Shown: positions 12,345 through 22,865 of the stretch, in pieces
Layout: the number at the start of each line of letters is the position of its first letter
Position numbering within the stretch: position 1 is the stretch's first letter
Assembly (NCBI RefSeq): GCF_019097595.1
Contig: NC_080732.1
Coordinates: 8,178,405 to 8,242,404 of the forward strand
DNA: 64,000 nucleotides
DNA from: Hemibagrus wyckioides
Lineage: Eukaryota > Chordata > Actinopteri > Siluriformes > Bagridae
Direction: 5' to 3'
Made by a program: the position numbers and the translations under genes
Notes under the pieces: generated by a model
The model's database searches: none
Told to the model about the DNA's origin: nothing
Seen by the model: the letters and a program-made list of their open reading frames with translations, nothing else

Positions 12345-12625
12345 TCTGGAGCCTATCCTGGAAATGCTGGGAGTGAGGCAGGAATAAACTCTGCATTGGA
12401 TGCCAGCCCAGGCACCATGCACACACACACACACACATTAACAAATAGAGCAATTTAGCTTAGCCAATCTATCTACAAGCATGTTTTTGGGAGGTTGGAG
12501 ATAACTGCACAAGCCAGAGGAAACTCTACATGGACACATGGAAATCATGCAACAAAACTCCACCCACTAACCCAAACTCAAGATTATACTGACGACCCTG
12601 GAACTGCAAAGAGAGCTAAAGCTCA
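12345..12625 (+). repeat. dispersed fish repeat, 'ggagcctatcc' family
   Basis: This starts 'gtctggagcctatcctggaa', continues through 'gatgccagcccaggcaccatgcac' type sequence, 'catgtttttggga' and 'gaggaaactctacatggaca', and ends 'gaccctggaactgc'. The same order of blocks recurs in whole or part at 13873, 18676, 18915, 27955, 40975, 48735, 61125 and 61410. A CA microsatellite at 12419-12436 lies inside it. I cannot name the class; it has no coding capacity. Confidence 0.7.
12419..12436. repeat. (CA)n microsatellite inside dispersed repeat
   Basis: The run grows from the 'ccatgcacac' stretch of the surrounding repeat. Confidence 0.85.
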
Positions 12626-13583
12626 AATGGAGCACCACAGAGATATTACCACAAGTATAGTTAAAAAATAAACTGAGCCACTATGAAAATGGCTTTTTAA
12701 ATGACTTCAAACTGAAAAAGTAGTTACTAGATTTTTTTTAAATTGCAGTATTCAATTAGACAATTAAGTGTCAGGACTGATTAAATTAAATACTCAATGG
12801 CATCCATTCGCTCTCATTTTCTCTAAATATTTGTTTTCCTGCCGCTCACATTTGTAACAAATACATAGAAAAATGAACAACCAGCACAAATGTGACTGTA
12901 ATAGGCATCTATGCAGCATGCATAGCCCACCACCTTAAATAATTAAGTACCCACATGTTCCAAGGAGGCAATGAATACTGAAATGCAGCATGGTACTTGT
13001 ATAAACTGCCTACTGGACTGACAAAGCTAACCAAAGTTGATTAGCTTAGTGTAAATGAAAGTTATAAATAAATTAGGAATCAGTAAGCAAAGCTTGAGAA
13101 TACAGTTTCACTAAAAAAATTGTTAAAAAAGTTATTGTAGACATTGTGCATATTCTGTTCTGTTATGTAACATTGTTCACAGAAAGAAAGACATAAATAA
13201 TCTACATTCCTTTGGGAAATGAGCTTGAAATGGTTTTGAATATATTTAACAAACATATTACACATATACAACGGATTTGAGGATGACTTTGAAAATCTTC
13301 CTATAGCCCATACACTGTGTATGTGTGTGTGTGTGTGACTCAGCTGCTAGCCTGTAATCAAGTATAATACTACAGTATTGGGTTTGTCCCATGGTTTTGC
13401 GCGACAGCCTTTTTTATTTTGCTCATTATTGTGCAAAGCAAAGGCTTTAGTTCTGACTGACTGAGAGAAGCAGAGGGCATTTGACATCCAGATGAAAAGA
13501 ACAGTTTCAGAAAGGACAAATAACAAAAAAATCAACCAGTTCTCCGTTGCTGTTACTGTTACTGTTGCCCAGCCAACAGTATG
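12626..13583. other. anonymous AT-rich DNA
   Basis: No recognised feature except a (GT)n run at 13317-13337. Confidence 0.45.
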
Positions 13584-13598
13584 TACAATTTATAATGT
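13584..13598. repeat. target-site duplication, left copy
   Basis: tacaatttataatgt is identical to 13818-13832 and flanks the reverse-strand SINE. Confidence 0.9.
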
Positions 13599-13817
13599 TG
13601 TTGATCTTTCGGCTGCTCCCTACGCGTGTGAGGGGTCGCCACAGCGGACCAATGCACAACAACTTGGCACAGGTTTTACACCGGATGCCCTTCCTAACAC
13701 AATCCTCCTATTTTATCCAGGCTTGGGACCAGCACAGCATCAAGTGGCTGGGGTTTGAACCCAGACCTTCCGCATGGTAGGCAAGGAACCTACCACTGAG
13801 CCTCCAGTGCCCCAAAA
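13599..13817 (-). mobile_element. tRNA-Gly-derived SINE
   Basis: In reverse complement this opens with a tRNA-like head ('gcactggaggctcagtggta...') carrying an A-box-like ggctcagtgg and a B-box gggttcaaacccc. The body includes 'ttgggaccag' and 'ggcatccggtgtaaaacctg', and it ends 'gggagcagccgaaagatcaa' plus 'caac'. It is bounded by a perfect 15-bp target-site duplication, which fixes the ends and indicates LINE-mediated insertion. It is the same family as 16332-16570. Confidence 0.92.
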
Positions 13818-13832
13818 TACAATTTATAATGT
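13818..13832. repeat. target-site duplication, right copy
   Basis: tacaatttataatgt matches 13584-13598. Confidence 0.9.
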
Positions 13833-13872
13833 AGGGTGCAGTTTTGAAAATCTGGGTTTTATTAAAAAGATG

Positions 13873-14006
13873 AAATATCCATCCATCCATTGTCTATACC
13901 TGCTTTATTAGGGTCACAGGGATCTGCTGGAGCCTATCCCAGCACACACTGGGTGAAATGCAGGGGTACACCCTGGACAGTTCTCCATGCCATCACAGGG
14001 CCAAGA
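13873..14006 (+). repeat. dispersed fish repeat, 'ggagcctatcc' family
   Basis: It carries the blocks 'ccattgtctatacctgct', gggtcacagg, ctggagcctatcccagcaca and ggggtacaccctggacag, the 5' part of the family seen at 12345 and 61410. Confidence 0.75.
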
Positions 14007-14484
14007 TGAAATATATTTTTTTGGACATTTTCATATTTAATACTCAAGATTCTATACTATATTTCAAGGTTGCTATTTAAATGTAAGGTAATTTGTGATA
14101 GTGATCATGTTTACTGCTTAATACAGGGCAGATGTTCTTTATGCTTAATCTGTAACAAAGCATGTTTTTAGACAACACGCCAAAGAATTTGAAAATGGAT
14201 CATAAGTTGCACAAAGTCAACAGTTTAAACAGTTCAGTTCAGGTCTTTACTCAGCCCATATATGCAGCAAGCTGCGATGAACTGAGTTTATGAAGTGTTT
14301 TTGAGTATTTTGGCCGTGAACATTTCAGGTGAAATGAATATAAAGGATAGAGGGTCAGATAGAGGAATTTGGAATACTAAAACATATTCAGATAAAAATA
14401 GTGTCAGTGAATTACACTCATATTTTATAGTTACCTTTTCTATTTTTGAGAAGAATGGAAGGGGGTAAACAGTGGGAGAGAGGA
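14007..14484. other. anonymous DNA
   Basis: Nothing recognised. Confidence 0.4.
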
Positions 14485-14559
14485 AGTGTGTGTGTGTGTG
14501 TGTGTTTGAGAGAGAGAGAGAGTGAGAGAAAGAGAGAGAGTGAGAGAAAGGGGGGGGGA

Positions 14560-14606
<47 letters not shown>

Positions 14607-14655
14607 TAGTCAGACAGACAACGAGATAGACAGAGAGACAGAGAAACAGAATAAG
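14485..14655. repeat. compound (TG)n(GA)n(GACA)n microsatellite
   Basis: TG run at about 14486-14504, then GA-rich sequence with GTGAGAGA interruptions and a G-run near 14551. Pure GA follows to about 14594, then GACA units. Open frames on both strands here are low-complexity artefacts. Confidence 0.9.
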
Positions 14656-14745
14656 ATGGGAAGTTAGCAGATGGATTATACATGGTCACACTGAGGAACA
14701 TTCAATCATCAGCAAAAATCAGGCTCAAATGACATAGCAGATTAC

Positions 14746-14747
<2 letters not shown>

Positions 14748-14810
<63 letters not shown>
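14748..14810. repeat. (TC)n(CA)n microsatellite
   Basis: TC run to about 14790, then CA to 14810. The TC tract is complementary to the GA tract at 14508-14594. Confidence 0.95.
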
Positions 14811-14968
14811 TCGTACACACATACACTTGATCGACTAGATCCAGAGAGGTCACAGACAGGGAGTGTTATATAATTTATACTGCTATCCTCTTTGCAGATG
14901 CAGCGGGGGCAGCAGTACAAGTATCCAGTTAAGACATAAATTGGGGTAAATGAATTTCAGCTTGCTGC

Positions 14969-14994
14969 CACTCACTCACTCACTCACTCACTCA
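14969..14994. repeat. (CACT)n microsatellite
   Basis: About six CACT/ACTC tetranucleotide units. Confidence 0.9.
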
Positions 14995-16311
14995 TGCATA
15001 CTCTTCCCCATCCATCAGCTTCTAGCCCTTTGAATTTGAAATGTTGCACAGAAGTCTGGCAGCAAGAACACCAGCCTGCTTCAGAGAGTATCTTTTTTTC
15101 TTCTTCTTGTGGTTTGGCATCATTATTAATAAACATAGTAAATGCACTGTTATAACTATTTGTCCAAGTATTGCCTTCCAACAGGAAACACTTCTTTGCT
15201 CATTCATTCTTTCTTTCATTCATTCATCCTCAGATAAATTTAGTTGAGGCCCCATAAATTGATGCCCACTTCAACAGACCAATGGACTGATCTGCATCCA
15301 ATTAGCGCAAGTAAAAGAGCTTTATTGGCTAACCGGATTAGGTGGCAATCCAAACTACACACATTTAAATCTGTATAAGTGACATGGATAATTGCAGAAA
15401 TGAACAGAAAATTACACTGCTCTTTCAGGCTTTAAAAGACTTTTATCCACTAAGTTGCCTTGGAGTGTGTGGCTTACGAGCCATATGAGCTTTGACTTCA
15501 CAAACACTGAGACAACTCAAACACTCCACGGTGCTTTTTACTTTTCAAAGAGAAAACAATAAAAGTGTTTGTAAGACTGCAGTCTGTGCTTCATAGTCAG
15601 TAGCTAATGAGGATTTATCTTTCATATCTCCATGACATGTTACATATTTTGTGTTGCTGTGTGTGAATCATAATGCTGAAAGCATTAGCCATTTGGAGGT
15701 GATCGGTTACCTTTATTTGCCTGTGCTGCTTTGGCCATGCTAAGAGCAAACTTTTCATGGTCCAATTTTTGAGTCTGTAACAACATTTAATGCTTCTTTG
15801 TTATTCATTTTAAATGTATCAAGAAGTTTAGGGCTTTGTATGTTATGTTATTTTAGAGGAAATTAGCCTGCAATCTGCAGTGGTTAGGATAAGGTGGTTA
15901 ACCTTATCAAGCAAAATTATGCAGGCATCTGGAAGGTACTGTAATAATTGAAAGGTAATTCAAATGCACATGATTTTAAACTAATACAGTTTTGTTTTTG
16001 TACATCCAACATGTCCTTTCTGAATAAAATCAAACAAGCTTACACCAGAACTGAGACTCAAACCCATGACACTGGGGTTTTGCAACAGAAACCTCACGAC
16101 TGTACAGTTCTACCATGCAGGTTTTGTTGCCTAAATTTAATACTATGGTTATAGTTCTCATCTGTGCCAACACCCTCGTGAGACTTCACAACATAATTGT
16201 TTATGTTAATACTGTACTTCATTCTACATAATTCAGTATAGTAACTTGTTTAAATTAAGTTTATTGAAAGCAATGAAATCAGGTTTTGTTAAGAAGCATA
16301 ATATTTTTAAG
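14995..16311. other. anonymous DNA
   Basis: No element recognised; there are some TTCA/TTTC-rich repeats near 15200-15228. Confidence 0.4.
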
Positions 16312-16327
16312 GAATTTATTTTTTAAT
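16312..16327. repeat. target-site duplication, left copy
   Basis: gaatttattttttaat matches 16571-16586 at 15 of 16 positions. Confidence 0.8.
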
Positions 16328-16331
16328 ATGA

Positions 16332-16570
16332 GCATTGGTGGCTCAGTGGTAGGTCTCTTGCCTACCATGCGGAAGGCCTGGGTTTGCTTCTGAGCCAATG
16401 CCCAAACCCCAGCCACTGGATGCAGTGCTGGTCCCAAGCCCAGATAAAATGGGAGGGTTGTGTCCAGAAGGGCATCCGGTGTAAAACCTTTGCCAGTCTG
16501 TAGTGCAGACCAGTTGGTCAGAAACGGTGACCGCACAAGGGAGCAGCTGAAAGAACAACAACAACATACT
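16332..16570 (+). mobile_element. tRNA-Gly-derived SINE
   Basis: Positions 16332-16401 are a 70-bp tRNA-like head. Its ends gcattgg and ccaatgc pair over 7 bp like an acceptor stem. Compared by eye with a vertebrate tRNA-Gly(GCC) gene from memory, it has the same length without gaps and about 14 differences. The A-box ggctcagtggtagg is clear; the B-box has decayed to gggtttgcttct. The body continues with 'ggtcccaagcccagataaaa' and 'ggcatccggtgtaaaacc' and ends in an (AAC)n tail. A 16-bp duplication with one mismatch flanks it. It is the same family as 13599-13817. Confidence 0.93.
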
Positions 16571-16586
16571 GAATTTTTTTTTTAAT
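16571..16586. repeat. target-site duplication, right copy
   Basis: gaattttttttttaat, with one mismatch to 16312-16327. Confidence 0.75.
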
Positions 16587-18081
16587 CAAATCCGATGTCA
16601 TCCACACATTCTTTTTACTTTACTTGTAGATGTTTAATGCTTTTTGTACATTATATTGCCTGTATAACATGGGGAGCAAATGTCTGAATGCATTTTCAAT
16701 TTCCTTCAATTTGTGCATCTTCCTTTGACTGATCCCACACATAAATAACACTGAAATATGAATGATGTAATTCCATGTAAACATGTTTGCTATGCCATCC
16801 ATCTCCTGTCAGTGGCTTAGTTATTGAAGTATCCATCTCTCTAAATAATAATGCTCTACCCTTTGAATTCCACTTATGAATGTCTCATGACACTTGAAGC
16901 ATGAATAAAGATGTATGTGAATTAGAGATTGCAGTTCCTCTAGTGATTGTATCTGAGCTAGTGATTACAGATCAGCTCCTTGTTAACACAGAAGATATGA
17001 GTTTGTCAAGGGCACCTACATACATATCCAGTACATATATAGGTACATATATGGGCTCATTATGTCCAAGATGTTTGTCAGGTTTTTTTTTTCTCCAGAC
17101 AGACTCCCTCTGTGAATTTGATAGCATCAGTCCATATATCTTATCCAAGGCTGCCAAAGACCCACAGCTTTCCTTTTGGACCAAATTACCACCACAAATG
17201 GATCCAATCCAGGCAACTCACCCTCCTTCTGACCTCTCAACAACTCTCAAGCTCCACTGACACCTCCAGCTTGAGCACTTGGACTCGTTGTGCTATTCCG
17301 AGAAAGCTCATTTTCCCATCCTGCCTCTACCATGGCTAAACAAATGCTGCATGAATTCAAAATTGAAGAGTAGAGGATAAAAAGATGCTTCCTAAAAATG
17401 CTATGAGCCTGAATCATAGGAGGGATCCATTCAATGGCTGTAATACCTCGTACCTTGTACATTCAGACTTAAATTCCACCAGCATATCTACACTGAATTC
17501 AATGTTACCAAATTCCATCAGTGTGTCTGCACTGAATTCAACTTTAGCATGAAATATGCAAACTGTATTCCTGTGGCATGGTTCACATAATTTTTCCTCC
17601 AATTAAACACATTTGAATTATCCCATTTTTCTCAGGTTTTTGTAACATCCATCAGTGCAGATGAGTCAGATACTGGTGAAGAAATGTGTCTTTTATGGTG
17701 AGCCAGATTGCATGTCATTTTTTTCAAAATATGTTGTGACACTCTTAAAAGGAGCTCTTCTAATCTCAAGTCAAGAGGAGGTTCAGCATGCACATTTTAC
17801 ATGGTAAATATTAAATGCAATCGGTATTCATAGAGTGGGTGGTGAAACGTGATAGAGTATAAGAAAGACAGAGGGGCTGAAACAAGTTTCTAGAGACCAA
17901 ATTAGCATCACATCACAGCAAAATAGAACTTGTATAATGATGTATAACGCTTGAAAGTACTACAGTGGTTATTTAACGAAACTACTGGGAAAAAATGATT
18001 AGTTATCTTGGGGCGAAACATTAAAAAACACAGGGAATTGTGTGCTTCATAATAATCACACACACTCATAATGTTTTTTTA
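16587..18081. other. anonymous DNA
   Basis: The longest frame (16901-17260, plus, 119 codons) has no recognised domain and is probably chance. A 39-bp duplication lies at 17471-17548. Confidence 0.4.
17471..17548. repeat. 39-bp diverged tandem duplication
   Basis: aaattccaccagcatatcta at 17471 and aaattccatcagtgtgtctg at 17510 begin two adjacent copies sharing 'cactgaattcaa'. Confidence 0.75.
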
Positions 18082-18637
18082 TACACTACCAGTCAAAAGT
18101 TTGGACACACCTTTTAATTCAATGTTTTTTGTTTAGGGATTTATTTTCTACATTCTAGAACAATACTGGAGATTTCAAACTATGAAATAACACACATGGA
18201 CTTAAGTAATCCATATGTAATGACAACAAACAACAGTCAGTTGTTATTTTAAGACACGAAGGTCAGGTGTTCTGGAATAGTTCTTGCAAGAACAGTATTG
18301 TCAAGTGCATTTGCAAAACCCATCAAGCACCATGATGAAACTGGCTCACATGAAGACCATCCCAGTGAAGCAAGACCAAAACTGACCTCTGCTGCAGAGG
18401 GGAAGTTCATTTAGAGTTACCAGCCTCAGAAATCACCAATTAACAGCACCTCAGATTAGAGCCGTTATGAAGGCTTTACAGAGCATCAGTAGCAGACATA
18501 TCTCAATATCAACTGTTCAAACGAGATTATTGTGTATTTCGGCCGCCTTCAGCATTGTTTTACAATGTAGAAAGAAATAAACATCAGGAAAGACCATGGA
18601 ATTAGAAGGTGTGTCCAAACTTTTGACTGGTAGTGTA
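18082..18637 (+). mobile_element. internally deleted Tc1-like element
   Basis: It starts tacactaccagtcaaaagtt. The first 32 bases (18082-18113) are the exact reverse complement of the last 32 (18606-18637). The ends are TA, as expected for Tc1/mariner. The 556-bp interior resembles the 5' UTR and N-terminal transposase region of a common fish Tc1 family ('gttcatttagagttaccagc', 'cctcagaaatcaccaatt'). Most of the transposase is gone. The perfect ends suggest fairly recent mobilisation or selection on the ends. Confidence 0.92.
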
Positions 18638-18675
18638 CATTTGAAATTCTTCTAAATAAATGAAATCTTCGAAAT

Positions 18676-18783
18676 AAATTATTCATTCATTCATTGTCTA
18701 TACCCGCTTATTCCTAGGATTCCTAGAGTCACAGGGGTCTGCTGGAGCCTATCCCAGCGCACATAGGGCGAAAGGCAGGGGTC
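18676..18783 (+). repeat. dispersed fish repeat, 'ggagcctatcc' family
   Basis: 'ttgtctatacccgcttattc', 'gagtcacaggggtctgctgg' and 'agcctatcccagcgcaca' closely match 13873-13960. Confidence 0.75.
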
Positions 18784-18914
18784 TAAATAAATTACATTTG
18801 CTATAATTTTTTATATATACTGTATGGTTTACTTCACTATTCACTGTATATAGTTAGCATTTTTTTATGGAACATCTTCTTGTACTGTTCATTCATTCAG
18901 ACATTTATCGTTAA

Positions 18915-19205
18915 GCACTTAATGTGGTCCGGGGTGCAGTGGATATGGAGTCGATCCTGGAAATATAACCTGGGTGGGATACCATCTTCACACATTCATT
19001 TTAGCTAGCCTCAAATTGGTGTAATGAATGTATTGGCATGCTGAACTGTTTTTTGGAGCTGAGAAGAGACTGGAGAGCCCAGAAAGCACTCAGACATGTA
19101 GAGAACATGGAAAATCGCTCTCAAACAGTAACTCGAGCTCAGGATCAAAGCAGGGATGTTGTAGCTATGAGATGGCAATGCTACCCACTGTGCCATCTTG
19201 CATTG
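18915..19205 (+). repeat. dispersed fish repeat, diverged copy
   Basis: 'ggtccggggtgcagtggata', 'gagctcaggatcaaagcagg' and a terminal 'gctacccactgtgccatctt' correspond to the 3' part of the family at 12345 and 61125. Confidence 0.55.
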
Positions 19206-20045
19206 TATTATAACTTAACCTCACAGTTTTGTAAAGGCAAACATGATGTCTATAAAAGCAAGAGTGAGCTGGCAGAAGGAAATGGGATCAACGTTGAATA
19301 AAACACTGACATGTCATCTTATTATTTTAATAAGGGTGGAACATATGTGAGTCACCAAGTGTGCATTGTGCAACTGAGGGAGCAGGGAGATATTTCAGCA
19401 CATACTGAATAAGAAAAAAACAAAACAGTGAGAAGACAAAACATAAAGGCTGGGGGAAAAGCGGTAGCTCTTATTCATTGTGGAATGGGTTACACTTGAC
19501 ATAACACTCACTTGTGATTCCATCATTATGATTTGCTCTATATGACAGCATGTGATGCTTGAGTTATCTAACATTAATCAATCTTTTGTTGTGTGTACCA
19601 AAGCAGAAGTGGAAATTAATGATGAGTGTAAAGTTTGTAGGCCAAAACTTTGCAATGAACAATGAGAGTGGACTTTGCAATGAACAATGAAAATAAAGGC
19701 TGAACAGCAGGCGTGGATGTTATTTTGTGGCCCTCTCCATGGCTATAAAAATATTTAACAATGTATAACAGTAATAATATTAAATAAGCACCAAAAAATG
19801 AGAACCATCAGCTGACACATTTATTTATAGCTTACATCACACACACAAAGCCTGTCCACTGTTTATAATTAAAGGATAATTTTTATTTATCTTAATTTAC
19901 TTATCTTTTTTTTTTTTAATGGCAGTAATATAACTCGAATGGTTCTCACAAACGTTTTCACTGCTGCTCTTTTTCCCGGACCTCCTAGTGAACTAGCTGG
20001 AGAATGTGTTTTTAAATTTTTGATAGACACTTAGCATTTCTAAAA
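19206..20045. other. anonymous DNA
   Basis: It holds a 25-bp-period duplication (actttgcaatgaacaatga at 19647 and 19672) and a T-run near 19903-19918. Nothing else is recognised. Confidence 0.45.
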
Positions 20046-20238
20046 ATGGATAAGGACATCTGCAAATTCTGTAAACATAATAAAATAAGCAAAACCTTGA
20101 TTGTATATTCCATGCATAACAGTGCAGTAACTCATGTAAATGATATAAGTGGAAATTGAAACTGATCAAGTCAAGGTTTATATTAGTTACATTAGTCTTT
20201 TCATGTGTAAATTTACACACAGTTAAGAGCAGGAGTAA
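20046..20238 (+). repeat. unclassified dispersed repeat, copy C
   Basis: This shares block order and spacing with 27280-27458 and 37017-37195. 'ggataaggacatctgcaaat' is followed 72 bp later by 'tgcagtaactcatgtaaatg', then 'gatcaagtcaaggttta', then 'gtaaatttacacaca' and 'aggagta'. No coding capacity. It is interrupted or followed directly by the L2 tail at 20245. Confidence 0.65.
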
Positions 20239-20244
20239 ACTTAC

Positions 20245-20697
20245 TGCACTACCTCAACCCTTGTGTTTATTACATCTGCTGCTATATTTATATTTATGTT
20301 TATTTCTATTTTGCACTACCTCAACCGCTGCTACTGTTTTTATGCACAATACATGTTGTCAGGTCTCAAGTTGAACATCATTTCATTTCATTTCATTGCA
20401 CATGTTCTTTTTCTTTTTTTTCGGCGCTAAGTGTCCTGTGTTTTTGTGTTGTCTTTTTGTACTTACTGTTTTTGCACCGTCTTGTCGTTGCTTTGTTTGC
20501 ACCTAGCTGCACACTTTGTACTTTATGTGGCTTGGACAAACTTCGGTCCTAGCTCTGTGTTGTTTTTTGTGTTTGAACTATATGTTGTATATTTCTGTAG
20601 CACCAGGTCCTGGAGAAACGTTGTTTCATTTCACTATGTACTGCGTCAGCTATATGTGGTTGAAATGACAATAAAGCTTCTTGAATATTGAATCTTG
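20245..20697 (+). mobile_element. L2-type LINE 3' UTR
   Basis: It carries repeated 'gcactacctcaac' blocks and pyrimidine-rich UTR sequence. The diagnostic end is 'cctggagaaacgttgtttca', tttcactatgtactg and ggttgaaatgacaataaagc, with a 'cttcttgaatattgaatctt' tail. It matches the end of 7330-7683. Only UTR is present; the insertion is 5'-truncated. Confidence 0.85.
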
Positions 20698-21009
20698 AAG
20701 GAATGTGTACAAAAAAAACCCTGAAATTAGTACCAGATATTTGAACAAACTACTGCCTATTGTAAGATTTTAATTCTTCGTGGAAATTGGTTGCTAGAAA
20801 TAAATGATGAAAGTCTCAAACAACCGAATACCAAGTTAAATAGAAATATTCTTATCCAAGCATTTTTGAGCTTTTAATTGCATTTAATATTTGGGAGCAT
20901 TAAATAGCACAGTGAATAGTTTCTACTTCTGCCTCCTGATGAAGTGCAAAATATTCATAAATCATTACCTGATTGGTAGTATTGAGCAAAAAACAGTAAA
21001 ACAGTAAAG
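20698..21009. other. anonymous DNA
   Basis: Nothing recognised. Confidence 0.4.
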
Positions 21010-21203
21010 ACTCTGGTGGTCCAGTGGCAGGAACCCATGCTCTCATGAACATGCCCTGGGTTTGATTCCTGGGAAGGTCCTAAGCCCAGATAAATAGGAG
21101 GATTGTGTCAGTAAGGGAATCTGGCATAAAACCTGTGCTGGATAGGATAATCTGCTGTTGTGACCTCAAACAAAGAGCAGCCACTGGACAAAAACAACAG
21201 CAG
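21010..21203 (+). mobile_element. tRNA-derived SINE
   Basis: The head 'ctctggtggtccagtggcag' (A-box-like) is followed by a B-box-like gggtttgattcctggg. The body reads 'ggtcctaagcccagataaat' and 'ggcataaaacctgtgctgga', and ends 'gagcagccactggacaaaaa' plus 'caacag'. The body matches the tRNA-Gly SINE, but the head differs, so this is a sister subfamily. No clear target duplication seen. Confidence 0.82.
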
Positions 21204-21892
21204 GCTGTGTATTGTGTGTGTGTTTTACACTGCATTAATGTTTGGAATCATTAACTTGGACAGTTTATATGAAACATTTTGCATCTTCTCACACAACAAG
21301 CTTTAAAATTTCTTATTATTTTCGAGAGGTAGTATCTTCTTCTGTTGTGAGCTCATTATGATGAAATGAAAACACTTTCTTCTCTATCCGAAGAAAACAT
21401 GAAAGGAAGTATGCCTGCGCTGTTCTTAACATCCAACCGTCAGACACTCAAAACCCAGAGCTGGAGCTTTAGGTAAACACAATTAGCTTTATTCCATAGT
21501 CCTTTTTTTTGCTAGTTTATTGGCCAATTTTCAGGAAGTTGTTCTTGCCAAACTGAGCCCCCCACAGCTGCCATATTTATTTGGAAGGCCCACACTGCAG
21601 AAAACTTGAGAAATAATTCCTTGTGAGTTTTAAGAAGGGTAGTCAAGCATCAAATTAAATCTGTACTCCTCAATTCTGACTTGCTGTGGTGACAGATGGG
21701 TTTGCTGAACTTCAGCAGTTTGTAAACACATACACGCTGCTGCACTTTGCATCAGGAAGGAGTTACACTCAGCACCAATGAGTAGCATTTCTCATGACTG
21801 GTTATATCTGAGACCATGATGAAGGAAAGAGTCACAAGCAGTTTGCCACATGGAAGCCCTGATATATTAAGCATCCAAATGTTGATGTAGAC
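21204..21892. other. anonymous DNA
   Basis: Nothing recognised; the segment 21550-21720 is less AT-rich than its surroundings. Confidence 0.4.
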
Positions 21893-22139
21893 TTTCGTCT
21901 GCTTCATGTTCAGGGTCACCACAATGGATCACCTGGTCTGCATATTTGATTTGGCATAGGTTTCATGCCATATGACTTTCCTGACACAAACATCCCATTT
22001 TATCCAGACTTGAGGCCGGCACTTAGAGTTAACCCCTCAGTGGCTGGGTAAGTTCCTTGCCCTGCCTGAAATATTTCCCTGAATCAAACCCAGGCCATGG
22101 TGTGGGAGCCTGGGATCCTGCCACTGGACCACAAGGGGA
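21893..22139 (-). mobile_element. tRNA-derived SINE, inverted relative to 21010
   Basis: Reverse complement begins 'ccccttgtggtccagtggca', then B-box-like gggtttgattcaggg, and ends with sequence like 'ggtgaccctgaacatgaagc'. It shares the ggtggtccagtggcagg head with 21010-21203, in opposite orientation about 0.7 kb away. An extra 'caggcagggcaaggaactta' block sits after the head. Confidence 0.78.
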
Positions 22140-22224
22140 CACACTAAGCACCCAAATAACAACTATTGTGTGCACAGATATTGAGATTGTTGCTGATGAT
22201 TGATGATTGTCTACATTCAACCAA

Positions 22225-22865
22225 TGTAGACATTATGATCAAAAGATGACTTTTAAACGTATAATAGCTCCGAATGCTTACTCTTGGTTTGAGTCCTACT
22301 ATGGAACAGGTTGGACAAAGGAAAACAACAGCAGTTGACAGAAACATTGTGAGATCTGTGAAGAAAAACCCAAAAACATAATTCTGTGACATCACCAAAC
22401 AACCTCCACAGGACAGGGGTGAAGGTATCATAATCCATTGTATGAATAACCTCAGCTGCAAATATTTAGAGGCCATATCACTAAATTCATACTCATCAGC
22501 AGAAAAGAATCAGAAGGCCAGATTGGTATTCACAAAAAAAAAAACTACAGAGATGAAGTACTAAAGTTCTGGAACCAAGATCAACCTCTACCAAAGTGAT
22601 GACAAGGCCACAGTGTGGAGAAAGAAAGGATCTGTCTATGATCCAAAACATACGAGCCCATCAGTCAAGCACAGTGGAGGTAGTGTCATGGCTTGGGCTT
22701 GCATGACTGCTTCTGGAACAGACTCACTAATCTTTATTGATGATGTAACTCATGATGGTGGCAGCAGAATGAATTCAGAAACATTCTGTCTGCCAATTTC
22801 CAGAAAATGCCTCTAGTCTAATTGGGAGGAACTTTATCATGCAGGAAATCAATGTCCTTCAACAC
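22225..22865 (+). pseudogene. Tc1-like transposase relic
   Basis: The plus strand carries UTR and transposase pieces: 'aggaaaacaacagcagttga', 'aacattgtgagatctgtgaa' and 'cctccacaggacaggggtga'. A 67-codon frame at 22613-22816 contains VKHSGGSVMAWACMTASGTD, which matches the conserved 'KHGGGSVMVWGC' block near the second catalytic Asp of Tc1 transposases. Both ends are missing or decayed. It is the same family as 42539-44153. Confidence 0.88.

Noticed and set aside
14288..14701. Frames of 137 codons (reverse) and 73 codons (plus) across 14.3-14.7 kb
   Set aside because: Both are low-complexity translations of the TG/GA/GACA microsatellite.
16332..16401. Functional tRNA-Gly gene
   Set aside because: It has a good acceptor stem but a decayed T arm and B-box. 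It is continuous with a SINE body and lies inside a target-site duplication, so it is the SINE head.
16901..17260. 119-codon plus-strand frame
   Set aside because: No domain, no splice support and no family resemblance; length is within chance for AT-rich DNA of this size.
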